NCBI GenBank assembly: GCA_913064935.1
Contig: CAJYBF010000083.1
Coordinates: forward strand, 1 to 5,533
DNA from: an uncultured Mollicutes bacterium
GTDB taxonomy: Bacteria; Bacillota_I; Bacilli_A; MAG-NZ
Direction: 5' to 3'
Length of the DNA: 5,533 nt
This document shows, one piece after another, positions 1 through 5,533 of this stretch. The notes beneath the pieces were generated by a model. The model was not told the DNA's origin. It searched no databases and saw only the letters and a program-made list of their open reading frames with translations. Numbering within the stretch: the first letter of the stretch is position 1; every line of letters begins with the position of its first letter. The translations under genes and the position numbers were made by a program.

Positions 1-761
1 AAATAAGAAAAAGAATAGAGGAGCCAGATATACATTCAATTATTCTGTATTTGAGCGAGAAGGAGAAAGAAGATCTAAAGGTCATATGTAGTAATATTAG
101 GTGGGCTGTGTCCCCGTATTACGCTGTACTTATGAATGGTACTGATAAATATGATTCACTGCGCTTAACTGCAGTTCCTCTTTTAAATGAAGTTGTTGAT
201 TTAGAAGGTGACTTAGATCCGATGAGTGAGGAATTCACTAATCCAGCTGGGGCTATCACAAGAAGATATCCGGATAGACTTATTATTAATGTAACTAATA
301 CTTGTGCTATGTATTGTAGACATTGCCAAAGAAAAAGAAACATTGATTATACAGAATCTAGTACTAGTAAGGCTGATATAATTGAGTCAATTAAATATGT
401 GAAGGATAATGTAGAAATCAGGGACATTCTGTTAACTGGTGGAGATGCGTTAATGTTAAGTGATGAATATTTAGAGTTTATCTTGACTGAACTTAGAAAA
501 ATTCCTCACGTTGAGATAATAAGACTTGGTACAAGAACTCCAGTTACAATTCCGCAAAGGATAACAGACGAATTAATAGAGATGCTTAAGAAGTATGCTC
601 CGATTTACTTGAATACACATTTTAATCATCCTCAGGAGATTACTCCAGAGACTAAATTAGCATGCGATAAGTTAGCAGAGGCTGGTGTTGTATTAGGAAA
701 TCAAGAAGTACTACTTAATGGTATCAATAATGATAAGTTTATTATGAGATTATTGAATCAG

Positions 762-764
762 TAA
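762..764 (+). other. Premature in-frame TAA inside the aminomutase
   Basis: The reading is LLNQ, stop, LRKIRVRPY. Relatives have a Glu or another residue here (NQELLKIRVRPYY type), so a single G-to-T change in GAA would give this TAA. The frame continues unshifted. Confidence 0.85.
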
Positions 765-791
765 CTTCGTAAAATCAGAGTGAGACCTTAT

Positions 792-794
792 TAG
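792..794 (+). other. Premature in-frame TAG at a conserved Tyr position of the aminomutase
   Basis: The reading is RVRPY, stop, IFHNKHF. The family motif is RVRPYYIFH or RVRPYYIYQ, so TAG sits exactly on the second Tyr. One base change from TAT or TAC explains it. Confidence 0.88.
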
Positions 795-1126
795 ATTTTC
801 CATAATAAACACTTTCAAGGTATCTCTCACTTCAATACATCAATTGATGATGGGTTAGAGATTATGGAACATCTTAGAGGGTATACTAGTGGACTTGGTA
901 TTCCTTACTATATAGTGAATGCACCAGGAGGGTTAGGAAAAACTCCAATGCTACCAAACTATATAGTATCGAGAGAATCAAAGTCTATAACAATAAGAAC
1001 TTGGGAGAATAATATAATTGAATATCCAAATAAACCAACAGTACCATTTAAGGAATTAATCGAAAGTAGACAAAAGATTGATATGAATTATAAAAAACCG
1101 CTAAAATAAATGCAGATTATTTGTAT

Positions 1127-1155
1127 TTGATAATATTTAAGATATTTAGTACAAT
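1127..1155 (+). promoter_or_regulatory. Sigma-A-like promoter for the GlsB-type gene
   Basis: The -35 box TTGATA (1127-1132) and -10 box TACAAT (1150-1155) are separated by exactly 17 bp. Both are one mismatch from consensus. Transcription would start near 1162, just before the AGGAGG ribosome binding site at 1165-1170, which gives a very short leader. This is a prediction from sequence only. Confidence 0.7.
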
Positions 1156-1176
1156 ATACTTAATAGGAGGTAGATT

Positions 1177-1422
1177 ATGGGATTAGTTGAAATTTTAACT
1201 TTAATTGTAGTAGGTTTTGTTGCTGGTTGGGCGGCTGGAGAGTTGTCTAAAAGCAGAAAAAAGAAGTTTTGGGAAAATGTAGTTATAGGTGTTATTGGTA
1301 GTTTTCTTGGAGGTTGGTTATTTGGGCTTTTAGGAATTAGCACTTCAGGATTAATTGGTACTATTATAGGAGCTATAGTAGGAGCACTTATTCTATTATG
1401 GGTTATCAAAAAAATTAGATAA
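1177..1422 (+). CDS. GlsB/YeaQ/YmgE-type small integral membrane protein
   Basis: This 81-residue, Gly-rich hydrophobic protein has three predicted membrane segments (about residues 3-21, 34-53 and 57-77). A basic loop, KSRKKK, lies between the first two, and the protein ends in a basic tail (KKIR). The signatures GFVAGWAAGEL, GVIGSFLGGWLFGLLGI and GTIIGAIVGA are those of the transglycosylase-associated / GlsB-YeaQ family, whose usual length is about 80-90 residues. Family members are often induced by general stress and found near envelope-stress genes. Their molecular role is unknown, and the name does not demonstrate transglycosylase activity. The ATG is preceded by AGGAGG with 6 nt spacing. 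The gene has its own promoter, so it is not simply co-transcribed with the broken aminomutase upstream. Confidence 0.9.
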   Translation: MGLVEILTLIVVGFVAGWAAGELSKSRKKKFWENVVIGVIGSFLGGWLFGLLGISTSGLIGTIIGAIVGALILLWVIKKIR

Positions 1423-1435
1423 TTTTGTTTTGATA

Positions 1436-1459
1436 GGCTATACTAGTATATAGTCTTTT
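1436..1459 (+). terminator. Possible weak Rho-independent terminator or palindromic site after the GlsB-type gene
   Basis: GGCTATA (1436-1442) can pair with TATAGTC (1449-1455), one G-U pair included, around a 6-nt loop, followed by TTTT and a pyrimidine-rich run. The stem is AT-rich and short. The same bases contain a perfect 12-bp palindrome, TATACTAGTATA (1439-1450), which could instead be a protein-binding site for the downstream permease gene. Confidence 0.45.
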
Positions 1460-1500
1460 CCTTTACCAAATATACGAAATAATGAATTTTAGAGGTAGAT

Positions 1501-2355
1501 ATGAATAATTACATTAAGGGAGTAGTTTTTATACTCTTATCGTCGCTTTTTTTCACTTTTAACGCTACATTAGTGAAATTATTAGTTGATATTCCATTAT
1601 ATGAGAAAGTCTTTGCTAGAAACATTTTAGGAGTCGTTTTAGTGTTGCCGGTGATTATAAAAACTAAAACTAGTATATATGTTAAAAAGGAGTTTCGAAC
1701 TACTTTGTTCTTTAGATGTTTAATTGGGTTGTTTGGCTTATTGACTTATTATTACGCTTTAGATAATATGATTCTTTCTGATGCTACGATGATCAATAAA
1801 TTAAATCCTTTCTTCGTTATTTTATTTTCGTATTTGTTTTTAAAAGAAGAGTTGAAAGGCTACCAAGTAGTTTCCATTATTTTTGCATTTATGGGGGCAA
1901 TGTTAGTTATTAAACCATCCCTTGATTTTACAGTCATTCCTGCATTGATTGCCTTATTATCAGCTGTTTTTGCTGGCGCATCATATACTTTAATAAGAGG
2001 GCTAAGCGGAAAAGTATCGCCATTAATAATTGTATTCTATTTTTCCTTGTTTACTTCCATTGTTACTTTCTTCTTGATGTTGGTAGACGGAGTTGTTACT
2101 CCGAACTCTAGACAATTAGTGTTCTTGATTCTAATGGCATTAGCGGCAACTTTAGCTCAAATTATAATGACTTTTGCTTATAAGATTGCTGAAGCATCAA
2201 GAATCTCAGTATACAATTACGCAAGTATCATTTTCGCTTTAATTATCACTTATACTGTCTTTGCTGATTCTCCAGATATTTACTCTATATTTGGTGGAGT
2301 TATTATTGTTTTAAGTGGTATTTTCAATTTTAGGAAAACATTGAACAGAAGTTGA
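1501..2355 (+). CDS. EamA/DMT-superfamily permease
   Basis: This 284-residue polytopic protein has ten predicted membrane helices, in two EamA repeats (about residues 7-137 and 146-276). This matches the usual 10-TM, 280-300 residue DMT layout. Typical features are the N-terminal helix ending in a Lys (LVKLL), the RN motif at the start of TM2 (FARNILGVV), the TM3-TM4 section with LTYYYALDNMILSDATMI then NPFFVILFSYLFLKEEL, and GGVIIVLSGIF in the last helix. The family exports or takes up metabolites such as amino acids, purines or S-adenosylmethionine. The substrate cannot be told from this sequence. The ATG follows AGAGG (1491-1495) with 5 nt spacing. No convincing separate promoter is seen in the 78-bp gap upstream, so it may depend on read-through from the preceding gene. 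The stop is TGA, which also shows that TGA is a normal stop here. Confidence 0.9.
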   Translation: MNNYIKGVVFILLSSLFFTFNATLVKLLVDIPLYEKVFARNILGVVLVLPVIIKTKTSIYVKKEFRTTLFFRCLIGLFGLLTYYYALDNMILSDATMINKLNPFFVILFSYLFLKEELKGYQVVSIIFAFMGAMLVIKPSLDFTVIPALIALLSAVFAGASYTLIRGLSGKVSPLIIVFYFSLFTSIVTFFLMLVDGVVTPNSRQLVFLILMALAATLAQIIMTFAYKIAEASRISVYNYASIIFALIITYTVFADSPDIYSIFGGVIIVLSGIFNFRKTLNRS

Positions 2356-2380
2356 TTAAAACAGAATTCCATTGTATTAT
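2352..2380 (+). promoter_or_regulatory. Sigma-A-like promoter for the PspC-domain gene
   Basis: TTGATT (2352-2357) and TATTAT (2375-2380) are separated by 17 bp. The -35 box overlaps the stop codon of the permease gene. The predicted start near 2387 leaves a short leader carrying GAGGTGA (2389-2395). Confidence 0.55.
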
Positions 2381-2400
2381 AGTAACATGAGGTGATTTGA

Positions 2401-2601
2401 ATGAAGAAGAAGTTATATAGAAATAAGGATGAGGGTAAACTACTAGGGATATGCGCTGGGCTTGCTGATTATTTTGATCTTGATGTAACACTTGTTAGAG
2501 CGTTATGGATAATCGTAACTTTATTGGGTGGAGCTGGAATACTTATTTATATTGTTTTAGCATTATTACTACCTGTAAAAGACGCACCCACACTAAATTA
2601 G
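2401..2601 (+). CDS. PspC-domain small membrane protein
   Basis: This 66-residue protein is essentially one PspC domain. The N-terminal LYRNKDEGKLLGICAGLADY motif is followed by FDLDVTLVRALWII and a single hydrophobic segment (about residues 34-57) ending in LLLPVK. In proteobacteria PspC is a membrane partner of the phage-shock response. In Bacillota, stand-alone short copies like this one are common and mostly uncharacterised, some being tied to envelope stress. The ATG is preceded by GAGGTGA with 5 nt spacing. The TAG stop lies inside the left arm of the terminator hairpin, so the gene and terminator are tightly packed. Confidence 0.92.
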   Translation: MKKKLYRNKDEGKLLGICAGLADYFDLDVTLVRALWIIVTLLGGAGILIYIVLALLLPVKDAPTLN

Positions 2602-2628
2602 AGATTATTCTCTAATTTTTATTTTTAT
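2595..2628 (+). terminator. Rho-independent terminator after the PspC-domain gene
   Basis: AAATTAGAGA (2595-2604) and TCTCTAATTT (2609-2618) form a perfect 10-bp stem around a TTAT loop. It is followed by a T-rich tract (TTTTTATTTTTATT). The stem is AT-rich, as usual in such genomes. It is nearly symmetric but the U tract suits + strand termination. Confidence 0.8.
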
Positions 2629-2634
2629 TAAGAT

Positions 2635-2658
2635 AACGCTTTAATATAGGCGTTTTTT
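2635..2658 (+). terminator. Possible second, weaker terminator
   Basis: AACGC (2635-2639) can pair with GCGTT (2650-2654) around a 10-nt loop, ending in a TTTTTT run (2653-2658). Only five pairs form, so this is a back-up terminator at best. It overlaps the -35 region of the next promoter. Confidence 0.35.
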
Positions 2659-2668
2659 GATGTATAAT
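2641..2668 (+). promoter_or_regulatory. Promoter of the aminotransferase-serA-DUF1015 operon
   Basis: A perfect -10 TATAAT lies at 2663-2668. The best -35 candidates are TTAATA (2641-2646, 16-bp spacer) or TTTAAT (2640-2645, 17 bp), both weak. Start would be near 2675, giving a roughly 30-nt leader with AGGGGG (2695-2700) before the ATG. No riboswitch-sized leader is present. Confidence 0.6.
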
Positions 2669-2705
2669 ACATATGCAATAATCAATTAAATCTTAGGGGG
2701 TAATT

Positions 2706-3776
2706 ATGTATAAAAAATTGTTTATACCTGGTCCAGTAGATGTGGACCCAGAAGTACTTGCGAAATTTTCTACTTTGCAAATTTCACATAGGGGAAATGA
2801 AGCGACTGAATTACAAAAAAACATAAGTGAAAATTTACAAAAATTGATGTACACTAAGAACACGATTTTACTAAGCACAAGTTCTGGTAGTGGAATGATG
2901 GAAATGGCAATCAGAAGTTGTACTAAGAAACGTGCTGCAGTATTTAGCGTAGGAGCATTCGGTGATCGCTGGTTCAAAATGGCAACAGTGAATGGTATCC
3001 CGGCTGATCATTTTAAATCAGCTGATGGTGAACCTACTACTCCAGAAATGGTAGAAGAAGCACTTAAGACAGGTAAGTACGATGTAGTTACCGTTACTCA
3101 TAATGAAACATCATCTGGTATTATGAACCCAGTTTATGAAATCGGACAAGTTGTAAGTAAGTATCCAGATGTTATTTTCTGTGTGGATGCAGTATCTAGT
3201 TTAGGTGGAGCTAAAATTGAAGTAGACAAAAGTAACTTAGATATTTGTTTATCTTCGACTCAAAAATGCTTAGGATTACCACCAGGAATGGCAGTAGCGA
3301 GTGTTAGTGAAAGAGCATATGAAAGAGCTCAAACAGTTGAAAATAGAGGATGGTAGTTTGATTTAGTGTCTGTTTATAAAAAAGTTAAAGCAGCATACCA
3401 ATATCCATCTACACCTACAACACCACACATGTTTGGTCTTGATTTTCAATTAGATAGAATTCTTAATAAAGAAGGATTAGACAATAGATTTAATAAGCAT
3501 TACGAACAAGCTGAAATTGTTAGAGCATGGGCGAGAAAACATTTTGAGCTTTATGCAAATGAAAATTATTTATCAAATACAGTAACTTGTATTTTAAATA
3601 CTAAAGGAAATAGTGTTGCTGAATTGAATAAAGAATTAGCTACTAGAGGTTATATGATTTCTAATGGATATGGTTCTTTAAAAGAAAAAGCATTTAGAAT
3701 TGCACATATGGCGGATAGAAAAACAGAAGATCTATTAGCTTTATTAAATGAAATCGAAGATATTTGGGGGCTATAA
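2706..3776 (+). pseudogene. Class V PLP aminotransferase (alanine-glyoxylate / serine-pyruvate / phosphoserine type) interrupted by TAG
   Basis: The enzyme would transfer an amino group between Ser, Ala or phosphoserine and a 2-oxoacid. Placed directly before serA, it most likely supplies the phosphoserine aminotransferase or serine-glyoxylate step. The N-terminus LFIPGPVDVDPEVL and ISHRG are typical of the family. The cofactor-binding SSGSGMMEMA is at about residues 59-68, the PLP-binding Asp is D161 (CVDAVSSLGG), and the Schiff-base Lys is K187 (STQKCLGLPPG). TAG at codon 217 (3354-3356) interrupts ENRGW-stop-FDLVSVYKK. The same frame then continues with family-like sequence (YPSTPTTPHMFGLDFQL, then GYGSLKEKAFRIAHM) to a TAA at 3774. 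The full frame of 356 residues has normal family length. The first part alone would lack the C-terminal small domain. The ATG follows AGGGGG by 5 nt. The gene is either inactivated by one substitution, read through, or affected by a sequence error. Confidence 0.88.
3354..3356 (+). other. Premature in-frame TAG at a Tyr position of the aminotransferase
   Basis: The reading is RGW, stop, FDLVSVYKK. Relatives typically have an aromatic residue, usually Tyr, before FD (RGWYFD type). A single change from TAT or TAC gives TAG. The frame is otherwise intact, and the first downstream sense codons (TTT GAT TTA) carry no good start signal. Confidence 0.82.
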
Positions 3777-4687
3777 TGGGAAGAATTATTTTAGCGAATG
3801 ATGGTATTGCTGCAAATGCTAAATTGGAATTAGAAAAATTAGGATTTATAGTTGATACTACTCATTACGACGGAGAAGAATTAGAAGCAAAAATTAAAGA
3901 AGTTGAATGTATTATTATTAGAAGTGCTACGAAGATTAGAAAAGATTTAATTGATATAGCTGTTGGTGGTAATTTAAAACTTATGATTAGAGCTGGTGTA
4001 GGACTTGATAACATCGATGTTAAATATGCTGAAAGCAAAGGGTTTATTGTTAGAAACACACCTGCTGCTTCAAGTAGAGCTGTAGCTGAATTAGCTATTG
4101 GTCATATGTTTAGTTTGACTAGACATATATATATATCTAATATCAATATGAGAAATGGTGAATGGAATAAAAAAGCTTATAAAGGAATTGAACTTGGTGG
4201 TAAAACATTAGGGTTAATCGGTTTTGGTAGAATCTCTAGAGAAGTTGCTTCAAGAGCAATGGCTTTAGGAATGGACGTTATTTATTTTGATGTATTTGGT
4301 GAGAGTTCAATTATGCCTGAATGTAAATATGTTGAGTTTGATGAATTATTAGGAAACTCAGATTTCATCTCTTTACATATTCCTTATATTAAAGAAGTAG
4401 GAACAGTTTTAGGAGATGCGGAGTTTGCTAAAATGAAAGATGGAGTATATCTAGTAGATACAGCTAGAGGTAAAGTTGTTTCAGAAGAAGCATTATTAAA
4501 AGCTTTAGCTAGCGGTAAAGTTGCTGCAGCAGCATTAGATGTATATGAAGAAGAACCAACTAGAAATGAAGCAATTTATACTCATCCTAAAATTTCACTA
4601 ACACCACACATTGGTGCTGCAACAAGTGAAGCACAAAATAGAATAGGTATAGAAACAATAAATATCGTTAAAGAAATCTTATTATAG
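3776..4687 (+). CDS. serA: D-3-phosphoglycerate dehydrogenase-type D-2-hydroxyacid dehydrogenase, short form
   Basis: This enzyme oxidises 3-phosphoglycerate to 3-phosphohydroxypyruvate with NAD, the first step of serine synthesis. The 303 residues cover only the catalytic and NAD domains. The C-terminal ACT/ASB regulatory domains are absent, so allosteric serine control by that route is not expected. RAGVGLDNID lies at about 72-81. The Rossmann motif GFGRIS (149-154) is followed by acidic D172 at the end of the next strand, favouring NAD. The catalytic triad is R231 (DTARGKVV), E260 (YEEEP) and H278 (TPHIGAATSEA). The third Gly of GxGxxG is Ser, a mild oddity. The start is ATG 3776, which overlaps the aminotransferase stop (TAATG) behind GGGGG at 3766-3770. 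A TTG at 3764 would give four extra residues but has less support. The stop TAG sits beside the ribosome binding site of the next gene. Related hydroxypyruvate or glyoxylate reductases cannot be fully excluded. Confidence 0.88.
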   Translation: MGRIILANDGIAANAKLELEKLGFIVDTTHYDGEELEAKIKEVECIIIRSATKIRKDLIDIAVGGNLKLMIRAGVGLDNIDVKYAESKGFIVRNTPAASSRAVAELAIGHMFSLTRHIYISNINMRNGEWNKKAYKGIELGGKTLGLIGFGRISREVASRAMALGMDVIYFDVFGESSIMPECKYVEFDELLGNSDFISLHIPYIKEVGTVLGDAEFAKMKDGVYLVDTARGKVVSEEALLKALASGKVAAAALDVYEEEPTRNEAIYTHPKISLTPHIGAATSEAQNRIGIETINIVKEILL

Positions 4688-4697
4688 GAGAAATGAT

Positions 4698-5150
4698 ATG
4701 GCAATTGTTAAGCAGTTTAAGGCAATCAGACCAAGTGCTGATTTAGTAGAGAAAGTAGCTTCTTTACCTTATGATGTTATGAATAGAGAAGAAGCGATGA
4801 AGATGTCTGAAGGTAATCCATTTAGTTTCTTGCATATAGTAAGAAGTGAAATAGATGTACCTATTGAGACGAGTCCTTATGATGAATCAGTTTATTTAAA
4901 AGCTAGAGAAAATCTAGATAAGTTCCAAACTGAAGTTATTATGATCCAGGATGAAAAACCAATGTTTTATATTTACCGTCAAATAATGGATAATAGAGAA
5001 CAAACTGGTTTTGTTGCTTGTACATCAATTGATGATTACTTAAATAATGTTATTAAGAAACATGAGTTTACTTTACCTAAGAAGGAAATAGACAGAATTA
5101 AAAATTTTGATTATTGTGATGCTAATAATTCTCTAATTTTCTTAATTTAT
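4698..5150 (+). pseudogene. DUF1015 (SpoIIE-associated-like) protein, N-terminal part only, fused out to foreign sequence
   Basis: This is the N-terminal third of a DUF1015 protein, a family of about 400-430 residues of uncertain function that is frequently encoded beside serA and a class V aminotransferase in Clostridia. Visible family motifs are VKQFKAIRPSADLVEKVASL followed by PYDVMNREEA, then GNPFSFLHI near 39-47, QDEKPMFYIYRQIM near 84-97, TGFVACTSIDDYLNNVIKKH near 103-122, and DRIKNFDYCDAN near 132-143. Similarity ends at about residues 143-151. The rest of the family (the GHHRAA region and beyond) is missing. The same frame continues through a GcvT piece to a TGA at 5262-5264, giving a hybrid 188-residue ORF. 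The ATG follows AGGAG (4686-4690) with 7 nt spacing and begins 10 bp after serA, so it is the third operon gene. Confidence 0.85.
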
Positions 5151-5216
5151 CTTTATAATGATTATTATATGCTAGTCGTCAATGCTGCCAATATTGAGAA
5201 GGATTTCAACTGGTTG
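5151..5216 (+). pseudogene. gcvT: Internal fragment of glycine cleavage T-protein (aminomethyltransferase)
   Basis: In the DUF1015 frame, residues 152-173 read LYNDYYMLVVNAANIEKDFN then WL. This matches the GcvT segment of the form 'DDLLVYRL..YLLVVNA(A/S)NIEKD..W(I/L)', which normally lies about 100 residues into a roughly 370-residue protein. Neither the upstream folate-binding half nor the downstream part is present, so nothing functional is encoded. The left boundary is blurred (about 5124-5153), because both DUF1015 (IFLTY) and GcvT (LLIY) carry a similar hydrophobic stretch there. The right boundary overlaps the next foreign frame at 5198-5216. The last 15 residues of the hybrid ORF (MPVRLVARKNLNPFL) are an out-of-frame reading of the following gene. 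Confidence 0.78.
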
Positions 5217-5533
5217 ATGCCGGTCAGATTAGTCGCAAGAAAGAACTTGAATCCCTTCTTATGAAAGAGGACGCGTCGTTGGCCGGCAAAATTGCCAAGG
5301 ATTTTGGTGCAGATATCTTGGTTCAAGGTGATGTAAGACGAACATTTGTTGACGTAAGGAAAATATTTGGAACGCCCACGCGTTTTTTCTCAAATGAGAT
5401 TCGTATTAAGGCCTTTAGGACAGATACGGGAAGAATCCTTTTTTCAGGTTATAGGACACGGCCTCCTTCAGGGGCCGGCGCTCTTTTACCCTTGGAGAAT
5501 GCTGCCAATGAACTTTGCCAAGAGATGACGGAT
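5198..5533 (+). CDS. Partial CsgG/FlgT-like envelope protein from GC-richer DNA (both ends missing)
   Basis: The frame is open for 112 codons from just after a TGA (5195) to the right edge, and is offset from the hybrid ORF. It begins EGFQLVDAGQISRKKELESL, followed by DASLAGKIAKDFGADILVQG near residues 27-46. It then has FFSNEIRIKAFRTDTGRILF near 64-83, a Pro/Gly-rich stretch RPPSGAGALLP, and ENAANELCQEM. The pattern 'GF.vVD ... a..iA..yGADil..G ... i.ikAi.tdTG.il.s ... A...l' is seen in CsgG-type and FlgT-like secreted or lipoproteins of diderm bacteria. I offer this as fold-level resemblance, not a firm family call. An ATG at 5261 exists, but the similarity begins upstream of it. Base composition differs sharply: 34 of 60 bases are G or C at 5461-5520, against 10 of 60 at 5101-5160. 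This segment probably comes from a different genome. Confidence 0.6.

Larger units (their letters stand above)
3..1109 (+). pseudogene. eam: Glutamate 2,3-aminomutase-like radical SAM enzyme, 5'-partial, broken by two in-frame stops
   Basis: The enzyme would interconvert L-glutamate and beta-glutamate using a 4Fe-4S cluster, SAM and PLP. The frame is open from base 3. The TTG at 51 is not a credible start, because the residues before it (KRIEEPDIHSIILY) continue the family alignment and about 50 N-terminal residues lie outside the window. The radical SAM motif CAMYCRHC (CX3CX2C) has Cys codons at 303, 315 and 324. The PLP lysine motif PGGLGKTPMLPNY has its Lys codon at 939. Lysine 2,3-aminomutase binds the substrate side chain with two Asp residues. 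Here these positions are Lys (FHNK, codon 807) and Asn (IVNAP, codon 918), the pattern known for glutamate mutase. One continuous frame is interrupted by TAA (762) and TAG (792), with perfect family similarity on both sides and no frameshift. The upstream product alone would lack the PLP lysine and should be inactive. It is called a pseudogene unless the stops are read through or are sequence errors. Confidence 0.88.

Noticed and set aside
119..343. Minus-strand ORFs at 119-343, 1146-1409, 2693-2977 and 3865-4059
   Set aside because: Each lies opposite a well-supported + strand gene. Their compositions look like reverse-complement shadows, and none has recognisable motifs.
51..764. A stand-alone 237-residue gene starting at the TTG at 51
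   Set aside because: The frame is open to the left edge and upstream residues continue the aminomutase alignment. No ribosome binding site sits at the right distance before the TTG, and the end at 764 is a premature stop.
864..1109. A separate 81-residue gene starting at ATG 864
   Set aside because: It is the same frame as the aminomutase. The ATG is the Met inside the family motif DDGLEIMEHLRG, and no good ribosome binding site precedes it.
1439..1450. The 12-bp perfect palindrome TATACTAGTATA as an insertion-element or attachment site
   Set aside because: There is no second copy, transposase or integrase in the window. In AT-rich intergenic DNA, such a palindrome is better read as part of a hairpin or an operator.
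3366..3776. An independent gene for the second half of the aminotransferase
   Set aside because: It is in the same frame as 2706-3353 and separated only by one TAG. There is no ATG or ribosome binding site at its beginning, and the similarity continues one family.
5151..5533. A mobile element or novel gene-fusion system at the right end
   Set aside because: No transposase, inverted repeats or target duplication are visible. The pieces are internal fragments of ordinary proteins with differing base composition, which fits a chimeric junction better.

Overview
The window reads as a low-GC, probably anaerobic Bacillota-type (Clostridia-like) segment. The evidence is AT-rich coding sequence, strong AGGAGG-type ribosome binding sites, sigma-A-like promoters, an oxygen-sensitive radical-SAM aminomutase, and a serine-biosynthesis layout (class V aminotransferase, short SerA, DUF1015) that I associate with Clostridia. 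The species cannot be named from this sequence.

Layout, all genes on the + strand. (1) Positions 3-1109 hold the 3' part of a glutamate 2,3-aminomutase-like gene. It enters from the left edge and is broken by two in-frame stops (TAA 762, TAG 792). (2) Positions 1127-2628 hold three small or membrane-associated genes: a GlsB/YeaQ-type membrane protein, an EamA/DMT-type permease and a PspC-domain protein. Two good promoters lie in this block, and it closes with a clear Rho-independent terminator. (3) Positions 2641-4687 plus the start of a further gene form a serine-type operon: a class V PLP aminotransferase interrupted by TAG at 3354, then serA overlapping it by one base, then a DUF1015 gene 10 bp downstream. 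(4) From about 5124 the sequence stops making sense as one genome. The DUF1015 frame runs without a break into an internal piece of glycine cleavage T-protein (GcvT). At about 5198-5216 this passes into much GC-richer DNA that, in another frame, encodes part of a CsgG/FlgT-like envelope protein reaching the right edge.

Function: the aminotransferase and SerA would together convert 3-phosphoglycerate towards serine, or interconvert hydroxypyruvate/glyoxylate and amino acids. DUF1015 is a frequent but poorly understood neighbour. The aminomutase would make beta-glutamate, a compatible solute. The small membrane proteins are of stress or envelope type.

The two most notable observations are these. 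First, both interrupted enzymes carry TAG where their families have tyrosine. This could be pseudogenisation, sequence error or TAG suppression/recoding. Second, three unrelated gene pieces meet within about 100 bp at the right end. Chimeric assembly or amplification is the simplest explanation. I did not find a convincing new defence or mobile system.
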